From: an uncultured Hyphomicrobiales bacterium
GTDB taxonomy: Bacteria; Pseudomonadota; Alphaproteobacteria; Rhizobiales; Xanthobacteraceae
Direction of reading: 5' to 3'
Assembly (NCBI GenBank): GCA_903839845.1
Contig: CAIMEA010000158.1
Span: forward strand, 1 to 39,531
Length of the DNA stretch: 39,531 nt
How positions within the stretch are numbered: the stretch's first letter is position 1; the number at the start of each line of letters is the position of its first letter. The translations under genes were made by a program, and so were the position numbers. Under the pieces are notes generated by a model. That model was not told where the DNA came from. It saw only the letters and a program-made list of their open reading frames with translations, and did no database searches. Positions 8,067 to 15,258 of this stretch are shown here, one piece after another.

Positions 8067-8591
8067 TTACAGCTTGCGGTCGTTCAGCCCGATGGACGCA
8101 TAAATCTCGTTGATATGCGCCTTCACGCTCTCCGGCGTGTCGTCTTGTTCGGGCGCCTTCTGCCAGCCGGCTTTGAGACGGCCATATTCCGAAATCTCGT
8201 CGTCCTGTTGCGACGTCGGACCGCACACGCCATAGGCGCCGACCAGTTCATTGCCGATGAAAATCGGCGCGCAGCCGCCGGAGACATAGACCTTGCCGCC
8301 GGTGATGACGGATGCGTTGATCATGAGTTGCGGGTTGCGCTCCTGGAACCATTTCTGAATGACCTTGCCGTCGGGAAAGCGCGGGCTGACCGCGCGGAAC
8401 GCGCAGCAGGTGAACGCCTTGGCGATGGCGAAGTCGGGCAGAATGAACCCGGCGCCGTCCATGCGTTCGAGCGCGATCACGTGTCCTTCCGGTCCGACGA
8501 CCGCTGAACAGACGCTGACGCCGATTTCATTGGATTTTTCAACGACAGCGTCGAAGAATCGCCGGCAGTCGGCGAGGCGCAGCCTGCTCAT
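8067..8591 (-). CDS. GlcG/HbpS-like (DUF336) protein
   Basis: A 174-residue cytoplasmic protein of the GlcG/HbpS-like fold. Supporting motifs are the VVGPEGHVIALERMDGA segment (about 32-48), the FAIAKAFTCCAFR helix (54-66) and the GGCAPIFIGNELVGAYGVCG strand region (105-124). Some relatives bind haem or degradation products and many sit in operons for glycolate or aromatic acid use; a precise function is not established. It is the first gene of a likely operon with the Bug receptor. A strong GAAGGAAA site precedes the ATG. The upstream 113-base gap carries two perfect palindromes that could be operators. Confidence 0.85.
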   Translation of the reverse strand: MSRLRLADCRRFFDAVVEKSNEIGVSVCSAVVGPEGHVIALERMDGAGFILPDFAIAKAFTCCAFRAVSPRFPDGKVIQKWFQERNPQLMINASVITGGKVYVSGGCAPIFIGNELVGAYGVCGPTSQQDDEISEYGRLKAGWQKAPEQDDTPESVKAHINEIYASIGLNDRKL

Positions 8592-8646
8592 GGTACGTTT
8601 CCTTCAAATGTTTTTTTATTCGCCCGGCGGATGTCGGACGTGGCTT

Positions 8647-8680
8647 GGCTATAGCCTACAACGCAAACTCCGCGCGGAGT
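8647..8680. promoter_or_regulatory. Two adjacent perfect palindromes upstream of the GlcG-like gene
   Basis: GGCTATAGCC (8647-8656) and ACTCCGCGCGGAGT (8667-8680) are perfect dyads ten bases apart. They lie in the gap between the end of the polyprenyl synthase gene and the start of the GlcG-like gene, both on the minus strand. They could be an operator pair for the GlcG/Bug operon. The second could instead be a short terminator stem for the synthase: on the minus strand it is followed by GTTTGCGTT, a poor U-run. No regulator gene is adjacent. Confidence 0.35.
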
Positions 8681-8704
8681 CATGACGATGCTGCATAGTA
8701 TTTA

Positions 8705-9715
8705 TTAATGAGCGCGCGCGATGCAGAAGGCGACGGTTTCTTCCAGCGCGGTCTTGATGTCGGAGGCCGGCACCAGCGCCAGCGCGTCGGTGGCGATCGC
8801 ACCGTAGTGGCGCGCGCGGCCGACCGTATCCTCGATGGCGTGATGCTTGGCCATCAGGCCCATCGCCGTGTCGAGATCGCCGTCATTGACCTCGCCTTTG
8901 CCGAGCGTGCGGTTCCAGAAGGCGCGCTCTGAATCCGAGCCGCGCCGGAACGACAACACCACCGGCAGCGTGATCTTGCCCTCGCGGAAATCGTCGCCGA
9001 CATTCTTGCCGAGCTTGGCCGATTTGCCACCGTAGTCGAGCGCGTCGTCGACCAACTGGAAAGCGATGCCGAGATTCATGCCGTAGGAGCGGCAGGCGGC
9101 GATTTCCGATTTGTCCTTGCCGGCGAGAACCGGCCCAACTTCGCAGGCGGCAGCGAAAAGTTCCGCCGTCTTGGCGCGGATCACCGCAAGGTACTCGTCT
9201 TCATTGGTCGCGGTGTTCTTGGCGGCGCCCAACTGCATGACCTCGCCCTCGGCGATAACGGCGGCGGCGGATGAGAGAATATCGAGCGCCTGCAGCGAGC
9301 CGACTTCGACCATCATCTTGAAGGCCTGGCCGAGCAGGAAATCGCCGACCAGCACGCTGGCCTCGTTGCCCCACAACATGCGCGCCGCCTGCTTGCCGCG
9401 GCGCATGTCGCTCTGGTCGACGACGTCGTCGTGCAGCAAGGTCGCGGTGTGCATGAATTCGACGGCCGCCGACAGCTTGATGTGGCCGTCGCCGGTGTAG
9501 CCGGACAGCCGCGCCATCGCCAAGGTGAGCATCGGCCGCAGCCTCTTGCCGCCCGACGATATCAGGTGATTGGCCACTTCCGGGATCATGGTGACGTCGG
9601 AGCCGGTGCGCGCCAGGATCGCGGTATTGACGCGTTCCATATCGGGGGCGAGCAGCCGGGTCAGCCGCTCGATCGAGGCGGGATGCGGACTTTCGAAGGG
9701 TACGACGACGGCCAA
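8705..9715 (-). CDS. Polyprenyl (octaprenyl-type) diphosphate synthase
   Basis: A 336-residue trans-prenyltransferase. It condenses isopentenyl diphosphate onto an allylic diphosphate to make the long side chain of ubiquinone. Both Asp-rich motifs are intact: DDVVD at 96-100 and DDALD at 223-227. GGKRLRP (55-61) is the family signature that binds substrate diphosphate. I chose a TTG start at 9715 because it gives the family-like N-terminus MAVVVPFE and has GAGGAGAG just upstream. The reading frame stays open upstream to 9919, but that part overlaps the divergent glycosyltransferase and shows no family similarity. Product chain length (C40 versus C50) cannot be told by eye. Confidence 0.93.
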   Translation of the reverse strand: MAVVVPFESPHPASIERLTRLLAPDMERVNTAILARTGSDVTMIPEVANHLISSGGKRLRPMLTLAMARLSGYTGDGHIKLSAAVEFMHTATLLHDDVVDQSDMRRGKQAARMLWGNEASVLVGDFLLGQAFKMMVEVGSLQALDILSSAAAVIAEGEVMQLGAAKNTATNEDEYLAVIRAKTAELFAAACEVGPVLAGKDKSEIAACRSYGMNLGIAFQLVDDALDYGGKSAKLGKNVGDDFREGKITLPVVLSFRRGSDSERAFWNRTLGKGEVNDGDLDTAMGLMAKHHAIEDTVGRARHYGAIATDALALVPASDIKTALEETVAFCIARAH

Positions 9716-9858
9716 AACGCCTCTCCTCACGCTTAAGGGACAAACCGAGCATAGAAACGCTATGATGAGCGGGCAAGTGACTTGCTGATTGAAATCAAAT
9801 GATCGGTTGTCGCGCCGGCGACTTGATGTAAGAGCAAAGGCTGGCCGGCAACCCAAAG

Positions 9859-10881
9859 ATGCGCGAGTTCCGGGCAAAGCGGGGGGATCGATTGGCGAAG
9901 AGCACGACAAAGCGGGCATCTGAGGCGGGCGCGGCTGAGCCCGGCCCCTACAGAATCGCCGTCCTTATTCCCTGCTACAACGAGGAAGTCGCCGTCGCCA
10001 CGGTGGTCAAGGACTTCAAAGCGGCCCTGCCGGAAGCGACGATCTTCGTCTTCGACAACAATTCAAGCGACAATACCGTCGCCGTGGCGCGCGCCGCCGG
10101 CGCCGAGGTGTTCGAGGAACGCCGCCAGGGCAAGGGCTTCGTGGTCCGGCGCATGTTCACTGACGTCGAGGCCGACATCTACGTGCTGGTCGATGGCGAC
10201 GCGACCTATGACGCGCCGAGCGCGCGGCGCATGGTCGACCGTCTGCTGACCGACCGGCTCGATATGGTTGTCGGCAACCGCGTCGATCAGGAGGTCGCCG
10301 CCTACCGCGCCGGCCACCGCGCCGGCAACTGGCTGCTGACCTCCTTCGTCGCCAGTGTCTTCGGCAAGACCTTCAGCGACATGCTGTCGGGCTACCGCGT
10401 GTTTTCGCGCCGCTTCGTCAAGTCGTTCCCGATGCTGTCCGGCGGCTTCGAGATCGAAACCGAGTTGGTCATTCACGCGCTCGAACTCGGCCTGCCGGTC
10501 GCCGAAATCGACACGCCGTATTTCGCGCGGCCGCAGGGCTCGATCTCCAAACTCAACACCTGGCGCGACGGCTTCCGCATTCTGTGGACCATCCTGCAAC
10601 TCTACCGCAGCGAACGGCCGTTGATCTTCTTCAGCGTCTTCGCCTATGCCCTGGCGATTGTCGGCATCGGCCTGTCGATTCCGGTGGTCGTGACTTTCTG
10701 GGAAACCGGACTGGTGCCGCGGCTGCCGACCGCAGTGCTGTCGATGGGGCTTATTCTGATGGCGTTTCTGGCGTTTTCGGTCGGGCTGGTGCTCGACACG
10801 GTGACGCGCGGCCGCCGCGAAATGAAGCTGCTCGCTTATCTGTCGCTGCGCGCGCCGGGCGATGAACGGCGGAAAGGCTGA
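9859..10881 (+). CDS. Family 2 glycosyltransferase, membrane-anchored
   Basis: A 340-residue GT-A fold transferase. The nucleotide-sugar binding start IAVLIPCYNEE is at 33-43, the DNNSSDNT motif at 66-73, and the metal-binding DGD at 112-114. The later MLSGYRVFSRRFVKSFP block and the ARPQGSISKLNTWRDG acceptor-site region follow. Two C-terminal hydrophobic segments (about 254-275 and 290-312) anchor it in the inner membrane. The pattern resembles polyprenyl-phosphate glycosyltransferases (DPM1/GtrB-like); the sugar is unknown. The start is uncertain: ATG 9859 has no good ribosome site, while TTG 9892 is preceded by GGGGGG at 9881-9886 and gives a 329-residue protein. Confidence 0.88.
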   Translation: MREFRAKRGDRLAKSTTKRASEAGAAEPGPYRIAVLIPCYNEEVAVATVVKDFKAALPEATIFVFDNNSSDNTVAVARAAGAEVFEERRQGKGFVVRRMFTDVEADIYVLVDGDATYDAPSARRMVDRLLTDRLDMVVGNRVDQEVAAYRAGHRAGNWLLTSFVASVFGKTFSDMLSGYRVFSRRFVKSFPMLSGGFEIETELVIHALELGLPVAEIDTPYFARPQGSISKLNTWRDGFRILWTILQLYRSERPLIFFSVFAYALAIVGIGLSIPVVVTFWETGLVPRLPTAVLSMGLILMAFLAFSVGLVLDTVTRGRREMKLLAYLSLRAPGDERRKG

Positions 10882-10907
10882 ACGCAATGAACGAGCCCAT
10901 TCTCCGT

Positions 10908-10992
10908 TCATTCCCGCGCAAGCGGGAGTCCAGTTCTTCCTCGTTAAAATATTCGCGCTTTGGCTCGGGGTCCCCGCTTTCGCGGGGACGAA
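10908..10992. repeat. Two-hairpin extragenic repeat (RESGNP type)
   Basis: Two hairpins, CCCGC-GCAA-GCGGG (10913-10926) and GTCCCCGC-TTTC-GCGGGGAC (about 10970-10988), are separated by an AT-richer spacer. Conceptual translations give the tell-tale strings IPAQAGVQ and PAFAG on one strand, FPRKRESSS in another frame, and RESGDP and LDSRLRGN on the other strand. These mark a widespread short interspersed repeat of proteobacteria. It fills most of the space between the glycosyltransferase stop (10881) and the DUF2007 start (11003). Confidence 0.75.
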
Positions 10993-11002
10993 CGGCCGGT
11001 TG

Positions 11003-11245
11003 ATGCGCGAGATCGTCCGCACCAACGACATGGTTCTGATTTCGGCGGTCGGCTCGTTGCTCGACGGCGCCGGCATCCGGCATCTGGTGTTCGATCAGAA
11101 CATGAGCGTGCTGGAAGGCTCGCTCGGCATGCTGCCGCGCCGCATTCTGGTGGCCGAGAACGACGTCGCCGCCGCCCGCCGTCTGCTCACCGACGCCGGC
11201 CTGGCGCATGAGTTGCGCCCCCAAGAATCGCAAGATGAACGCTGA
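11003..11245 (+). CDS. DUF2007 small protein
   Basis: An 80-residue protein of the DUF2007 (putative signal-transducing) type. An MREIVRTNDMVLISAVGSLLDGAGI start is followed by HLVFDQNMSVLEG and a closing RRILVAENDVAAARRLL. This is the ACT-like beta-alpha-beta pattern of the family, whose role is not established. The frame stays open back to 10862, but that stretch is translation of the extragenic repeat, so I place the start at ATG 11003. The ribosome site there is weak. Its end overlaps the methyltransferase start, so the two are probably coupled. Confidence 0.8.
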   Translation: MREIVRTNDMVLISAVGSLLDGAGIRHLVFDQNMSVLEGSLGMLPRRILVAENDVAAARRLLTDAGLAHELRPQESQDER

Positions 11246-12008
11246 ACTTAAGCCCGACACCACCGAGGACGCCGTGCTCGGCGGCCGCCTGCGGTTGCGC
11301 CAGCCGAGGCGCGGCCATCGCGTCGGCCATGACGCCATGTTGCTGGCAGCCGCGACCGGCGGCAACGCCGGCGAATGCGCGGTCGATCTTGGTGCCGGCG
11401 TCGGTGGCGCCGGTCTGGCGCTGGCGGTGCGTATGCCGGGGCTCAACGTCACATTGGTTGAAATCGACAACGGCCTGACTGAGCTTGCCGCCGGTAATGC
11501 GCGGCTGAACGGGCTGGAAGGCCGGGTGAGAGCGCTCGCCTGCGACGCCGGAGATATCGCCGCGCTTGGCCGGGCCGGGCTCGCCCCCGCGAGCGTCGAT
11601 CGTGTGCTGATGAATCCACCGTTCAACGACACCGCGCGCCAGAATGTCTCGCCCGACCCGCGCCGCCGTCTGGCGCATGCGGCCGGTCCCGGCCTTTTGG
11701 CGCGCTGGGCGGCCAGCGCGGCCTTCCTGCTCAAGCCGCGCGGGGTGTTGACCTTGATCTGGCGCGCCGATGCGCTCGGCGATGTGCTGGCGGCGCTGAA
11801 GCCTGAGTTCGGCGCGGTTGCCGTTTTACCGGTGCTGCCGCGCGTTGGCGCGCCGGCGATCCGGGTCCTGGTGCGGGCTGTGAAGGGCGGCACCGGTCCG
11901 ATGCGGGACTATCCGGGCCTCGTACTCAACGATGAACTGGGCAAGCCCTCGGCGGCGGCGGAAGCCATCCTGCGGGCCGGGGACACCCTCGCCATGGCAA
12001 GTGAGTGA
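11235..12008 (+). CDS. TrmN6-like SAM-dependent N6-adenine methyltransferase
   Basis: A 257-residue Rossmann-fold methyltransferase of the tRNA1(Val) A37 N6-methyltransferase (YfiC/TrmN6) group. The QPRRGHRVGHDAMLLAAA start (about 23-40) is typical. The SAM-binding motif is DLGAGVGGAG (51-60), VEIDNG (75-80) is motif II, and NPPF (127-130) is the adenine-methylase catalytic motif. Substrate assignment to tRNA is by family. ATG 11235 is preferred over 11208, which would overlap the DUF2007 gene further and adds unrelated residues. The stop codon lies inside the first unit of a 15-bp tandem repeat. Confidence 0.88.
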   Translation: MNAELKPDTTEDAVLGGRLRLRQPRRGHRVGHDAMLLAAATGGNAGECAVDLGAGVGGAGLALAVRMPGLNVTLVEIDNGLTELAAGNARLNGLEGRVRALACDAGDIAALGRAGLAPASVDRVLMNPPFNDTARQNVSPDPRRRLAHAAGPGLLARWAASAAFLLKPRGVLTLIWRADALGDVLAALKPEFGAVAVLPVLPRVGAPAIRVLVRAVKGGTGPMRDYPGLVLNDELGKPSAAAEAILRAGDTLAMASE

Positions 12009-12070
12009 TTGGCGAGTGAATGATTGCCGCGTGAGTGATTGTCGAGTGACCGATTGGCGAATGAATGAAG
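12001..12070. repeat. 15-bp tandem repeat, four units plus a partial
   Basis: Four units begin at 12001, 12016, 12031 and 12046: GTGAGTGATTGGCGA, GTGAATGATTGCCGC, GTGAGTGATTGTCGA and GTGACCGATTGGCGA. A partial unit follows at 12061 (ATGAATGAAG). The first unit contains the final codons and the TGA (12006-12008) of the methyltransferase gene. Being a multiple of three, unit loss or gain would not alter frame, but the stop in unit one means the repeat is untranslated. Confidence 0.8.
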
Positions 12071-12128
12071 CAATGGCGGCAAAAGGCAGCGACGCCGGTC
12101 GCTTGCCCGCCGCTGAGGCAAAAGCTGC

Positions 12129-12275
12129 CTAAATTCTGCGCCGTCCCGGCATCAGATCGCGCCATCGCTGGCTCGGCATCAGGCGCCGCATACGGCCGAA
12201 CGACATGTCGCCGAGGTGCGAAAGCCCGATAATGCTCGCGATCAGCATGAACAGGATGGTGAGCTTGGGGTCCAT
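12129..12275 (-). CDS. 48-residue small membrane protein
   Basis: A short frame starting MDPKLTILFMLIASIIG, with one membrane helix (about residues 5-19) followed by a strongly basic tail (RMRRLMPSQRWRDLMPGRRR). GGAAGAGGAAG precedes the ATG on the minus strand at good spacing, which is the main support beyond the composition. The hydrophobic helix plus Arg-rich cytoplasmic tail is typical of small inner-membrane proteins. I know no family. It is transcribed divergently from the S49 peptidase, and the space between holds two TGCA-N-TGCA dyads. Confidence 0.6.
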   Translation of the reverse strand: MDPKLTILFMLIASIIGLSHLGDMSFGRMRRLMPSQRWRDLMPGRRRI

Positions 12276-12326
12276 GAGTCTTCCTCTTCCAACCACCAAC
12301 GCACAAATCGTACCGTTGGTCCCTGC

Positions 12327-12335
12327 TGCACTGCA
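12327..12335. promoter_or_regulatory. TGCA-N-TGCA dyad, site 1
   Basis: TGCACTGCA, followed by AAAA. It sits in the divergent region between the 48-residue membrane protein (start 12275) and the S49 peptidase (start 12497). It is a symmetric half-site pair with a one-base centre, matched by a second copy 75 bases downstream and a third at 33047. It resembles the TGC-rich operator I recall for the polyhydroxyalkanoate regulator PhaR; this assignment is unverified. Confidence 0.35.
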
Positions 12336-12401
12336 AAAAGCATTCCAATCTTAATGAACGGCTAATTTCGGACCTTCCTGCGGCGATCCGTCACAATTTG
12401 G

Positions 12402-12410
12402 TGCAGTGCA
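12402..12410. promoter_or_regulatory. TGCA-N-TGCA dyad, site 2
   Basis: TGCAGTGCA. On the minus strand it reads TGCACTGCACCA, the same core as site 1 in opposite orientation. It lies 87 bases before the S49 peptidase start. The pair suggests a common regulator acting on one or both divergent genes. Confidence 0.35.
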
Positions 12411-12496
12411 ACCTACGGGAATACCATCGTGGACATCACGGTTCGGTGAGGTGGCGCCCTTTGACTAGAGGGCTCCGGGCTGCGTTAAGTGAGGCC

Positions 12497-13411
12497 ATGT
12501 CGAAACCTTCCGCATCTGCGTCTGACTTCCCGCCGGGTTTCATGTCCCGGGTCCTCGGTTCGCTCGGCTGGCTGTTGCCGCCGCGGTTCCGCGCCGCCAT
12601 TCCGGTAGTACCGGTGGTGCGCCTGTCCGGCGTCATCGGCGTTTCGTCGCCGCTGCGGCCCGGTCTGATGCTGGCGACCACGGCCAAAACGCTTGAGCGC
12701 GCCTTTTCGGTGCGCAAGGCGCGGGCCGTGGCAATCATTATCAATTCGCCGGGCGGCTCGCCGTCGCAATCGCATCTGATCTTCCGCCGCATCCGGCAAT
12801 TGTCGGAAGAAAAGAAGATCCCGGTGCTGGCCTTCATCGAGGATGTCGGCGCCTCGGGCGGCTACATGCTGGCCTGCGCCGCCGACGAGATCATCTGCGA
12901 CGATTATTCGATCGTCGGTTCGATCGGCGTGGTCGGCGGCTCGTTCGGTTTCGACAAGCTCATGGAAAAGCTCGGCATCGAGCGGCGGCTTTATACGTCC
13001 GGCGACAGCAAGGCGATGCTCGATCCGTTCCTGCCCGAGAAGCCGGAAGACGTGAAGCGCATCAAGGCGGTGCAGAAGGACATCCACGCGCATTTCATTG
13101 CGCTGGTGAAGGAGCGGCGCGGCGCGCGGCTTAATGGCGCCGACAAGGTTCTGTTCTCCGGCGAATTTTGGACCGCGGCCAATGCCATCGAACTCGGCCT
13201 TGCCGATCATCGCGGCGATCTGCGGTCGTGCCTGCGGGAACGCTACGGCGACAAGGTGCGCATGCCGTTGATCGCCGCCGAGAAAAATTTCTTCGGCCGC
13301 AAGCTGCCGGGCATCGGTCTGCTGGATCGCTTCGGCGACAGTCCGGGGCTGGCCGCGGACCTCATCTCGGCTTTGGAAGCGCGTGCGCTGTGGTCGCGTT
13401 ACGGGTTGTAG
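12497..13411 (+). CDS. S49 family peptidase (SppA/SohB-like)
   Basis: A 304-residue protease with the Ser-Lys dyad of signal-peptide peptidases. The nucleophile is Ser120 in DVGASGGYML and the general base is Lys172 in SGDSKAMLDP. Their spacing of 52 residues equals that of Bacillus SppA. The ClpP-like core also shows INSPGGSPSQSH (83-94) and GSIGVVGGSFGF (141-152). It has one catalytic domain, unlike the duplicated E. coli SppA. The N-terminus is only mildly hydrophobic (about 35-50), so membrane attachment is uncertain. ATG 12497 follows GTGAGG; an upstream in-frame GTG region at 12398 gives no family-like sequence. Confidence 0.92.
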   Translation: MSKPSASASDFPPGFMSRVLGSLGWLLPPRFRAAIPVVPVVRLSGVIGVSSPLRPGLMLATTAKTLERAFSVRKARAVAIIINSPGGSPSQSHLIFRRIRQLSEEKKIPVLAFIEDVGASGGYMLACAADEIICDDYSIVGSIGVVGGSFGFDKLMEKLGIERRLYTSGDSKAMLDPFLPEKPEDVKRIKAVQKDIHAHFIALVKERRGARLNGADKVLFSGEFWTAANAIELGLADHRGDLRSCLRERYGDKVRMPLIAAEKNFFGRKLPGIGLLDRFGDSPGLAADLISALEARALWSRYGL

Positions 13412-13505
13412 CGCCCCGGGATGACGCAGACGTAATGTTCCAAGCCGCGAAATTGCCGTAGTTGCTCATCACCCTGCCGGCACGCGCCGACAATAAGGAG
13501 CCGAC

Positions 13506-13709
13506 ATGCCCGCATTTCTGCTGTCGCCACTGGTGAAATGGTCGCTCGTCACGCTTGGCGGCGCCATGGTCGTGCATTGGGTGGTCAAGGAAGCACGCCG
13601 GATCAACGACGAGCTTGATTCGAGACGGCAGGTCCGGGTTCGCGTCGCCGACCGCGAAAACCGCCCGACCTTGCGGCGCGATCCGCGCACCGGCGAATAT
13701 CGCCCCTGA
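13506..13709 (+). CDS. 67-residue membrane-anchored protein with LRRDPRTG tail
   Basis: An N-terminal membrane helix (about residues 8-26, VKWSLVTLGGAMVVHWVV) is followed by a basic amphipathic stretch (KEARRINDELDSRRQVRVRVADRENR, described here in parts) and the tail TLRRDPRTGEYRP. The ATG follows AAGGAGCC, a strong ribosome site. Function unknown. The tail repeats that of the secreted protein at 6738, although the rest is unrelated. It is monocistronic as far as I can see. Confidence 0.75.
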   Translation: MPAFLLSPLVKWSLVTLGGAMVVHWVVKEARRINDELDSRRQVRVRVADRENRPTLRRDPRTGEYRP

Positions 13710-13766
13710 TCTTTTGCGCGGCCGGTTGGTGCCTCGGGCGCATCGATTTGCGCCTGAGGGAAACGA

Positions 13767-13859
13767 TTAGTCGCGGCTGACGGTGCCCGGATTGCCGGTG
13801 ATCAGCGCGCCGAAAAACAGCGCCATGAAACCCATTCCCAGCAGCTGAAAAGTCATCAT
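13767..13859 (-). CDS. 30-residue hydrophobic small protein
   Basis: A tiny frame MMTFQLLGMGFMALFFGALI ending TGNPGTVSRD, essentially one membrane helix with a short polar tail. AAAGGA lies about nine bases before the double ATG. The sharp hydrophobic composition and ribosome site support a real gene, but at this size it could be chance. No family recognised. Confidence 0.45.
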   Translation of the reverse strand: MMTFQLLGMGFMALFFGALITGNPGTVSRD

Positions 13860-13963
13860 CGCCCAATTCCTTTGGTCGCGTTATGGCTTGCGTTTCCAGT
13901 AGTCGCGACGCTATCGGCCAGGGTTCAAAATCCCCTAAAGATAAATGGTAAACCTCTCTCGAC

Positions 13964-13992
13964 TTGACCCCTTTGGGTCGCGCCGATAGGGT
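13964..13992 (+). promoter_or_regulatory. Possible sigma-70 promoter for the glyQ operon
   Basis: TTGACC (13964-13969), a 17-base spacer and TAGGGT (13987-13992) lie about 60 bases before the glyQ ATG. The -35 box is good and the -10 box weak. A GACCC-CTTT-GGGTC inverted repeat (13966-13979) overlaps the -35 box and spacer. Confidence 0.3.
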
Positions 13993-14053
13993 CCGCGCGC
14001 AATCACAGCCCTTTAAAATCAGATAGATAGCAACAGATAGCCAAGTGTTAAGC

Positions 14054-15004
14054 ATGGCCAACGCGACTTCCTCAGCGCCTCACCAAGGCAGCCTCGATCC
14101 GACCCGGTCGTTTCAGGGCCTGATCCTGGCGCTGCAGCAATACTGGGCCGACTATGGCTGCGTCATTCTTCAGCCTTACGACATGGAAGTCGGCGCCGGC
14201 ACGTTTCACCCGGCGACGACGTTGCGCGCGCTCGGGCCGAAGGCATGGAACGCGGCTTACGTGCAGCCGTCGCGCCGGCCGAAGGATGGCCGCTATGGCG
14301 AGAACCCGAACCGCTTGCAGCACTACTATCAGTTTCAGGTGATCCTGAAGCCGTCGCCGCCGGACTTGCAGCAGCTCTATCTCAATTCGCTGAAAGTCAT
14401 CGGCATCGACTCCGCGCTACACGACATTCGCTTCGTCGAGGACGATTGGGAAAGCCCGACGCTTGGCGCCTGGGGTCTCGGCTGGGAGTGCTGGTGCGAC
14501 GGCATGGAAGTCTCGCAGTTCACTTACTTCCAGCAGGTTGCCGGCGTCGAATGTGCGCCGGTTGCCGGCGAACTCACTTACGGTCTCGAACGTCTGGCCA
14601 TGTATGTGCAGGGCGTCGACCGCGTCTACGACCTCAACTTCAACGGCCGCGACGACGACAGACGAGTCACTTACGGCGACGTGTTCCTGCAGGCCGAGAA
14701 GGAATATTCGCGGCACAATTTCGAGCACTCCGACTCGGACATGCTGTTCAAGCAATTCACGATGGCCGAGCAGGCCTGCCAGAAATATCTCGAGGCCGGA
14801 TATTCCGCCGACAAGGCGCAGCACCTGATGGCGCTGCCGGCCTACGACCAGTGCATCAAGGCGAGCCACGTTTTCAATCTGCTCGATGCGCGCGGCGTCA
14901 TCTCCGTGACGGAACGGCAGAGCTACATTTTGCGCGTGCGCGAACTGGCCAAGGCCTGCGGCGCGGCCTGGCTGAAGACCGAAGCGGGTGGGGTGACGCT
15001 ATGA
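14054..15004 (+). CDS. glyQ: Glycyl-tRNA synthetase alpha subunit
   Basis: A 316-residue class II catalytic subunit of the tetrameric bacterial glycyl-tRNA synthetase, which charges tRNA-Gly. Diagnostic blocks include [18 protein letters not shown] (about 19-36), [36 protein letters not shown] and [15 protein letters not shown] 14054 gives a normal N-terminus; the GTG nine bases earlier is an alternative. Its TGA overlaps the ATG of the CDGSH gene (ATGA, 15001-15004), so the three genes glyQ, CDGSH and glyS form a tightly coupled operon. Confidence 0.97.
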   Translation: MANATSSAPHQGSLDPTRSFQGLILALQQYWADYGCVILQPYDMEVGAGTFHPATTLRALGPKAWNAAYVQPSRRPKDGRYGENPNRLQHYYQFQVILKPSPPDLQQLYLNSLKVIGIDSALHDIRFVEDDWESPTLGAWGLGWECWCDGMEVSQFTYFQQVAGVECAPVAGELTYGLERLAMYVQGVDRVYDLNFNGRDDDRRVTYGDVFLQAEKEYSRHNFEHSDSDMLFKQFTMAEQACQKYLEAGYSADKAQHLMALPAYDQCIKASHVFNLLDARGVISVTERQSYILRVRELAKACGAAWLKTEAGGVTL

Positions 15005-15258
15005 ACGAACAGAACACAAACGAACCGCACATTGGCGGGCGGGCACCGATCGCCATCGAGGTCGAGGCCGGCAAGAGCTACTGGTGGTGCGCCTGTGGCC
15101 GCTCTAAGACGCAACCGTTCTGCGATGGCTCGCACAAGGGCACCGCCTTCACGCCGTCCGAATACATCCCGGGCGCGACCGGCAAGGCGTTCTTCTGCAC
15201 CTGCAAGCGCTCGGCCAAGGCGCCGCTGTGTGACGGCAGCCACAAGAAGATTCCCTGA
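15001..15258 (+). CDS. Double CDGSH iron-sulfur protein
   Basis: An 85-residue protein with two CDGSH zinc-finger-like motifs, each binding a 2Fe-2S cluster through three Cys and one His. The first site is Cys30, Cys32, Cys41 and His45 ([16 protein letters not shown]). The second is Cys66, Cys68, Cys77 and His81 ([16 protein letters not shown]). There is no membrane anchor, so it is cytoplasmic. MitoNEET relatives act in redox sensing or cluster transfer; the role of bacterial two-motif forms is unclear. It overlaps glyQ by four bases and glyS by one (TGATG, 15256-15260), so its synthesis is tied to that of glycyl-tRNA synthetase. Confidence 0.93.
   Translation: MNEQNTNEPHIGGRAPIAIEVEAGKSYWWCACGRSKTQPFCDGSHKGTAFTPSEYIPGATGKAFFCTCKRSAKAPLCDGSHKKIP

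Noticed and set aside
10887-11000. Short plus-strand frame beginning MNEPILRSFPRKRESSS
   Set aside because: It is the conceptual translation of the extragenic repeat, a common annotation artefact.
13911-13945. GGTTCAAAATCCC resembling a tRNA T-arm
   Set aside because: The T-stem does not pair over five bases and no acceptor or anticodon arm can be drawn around it.
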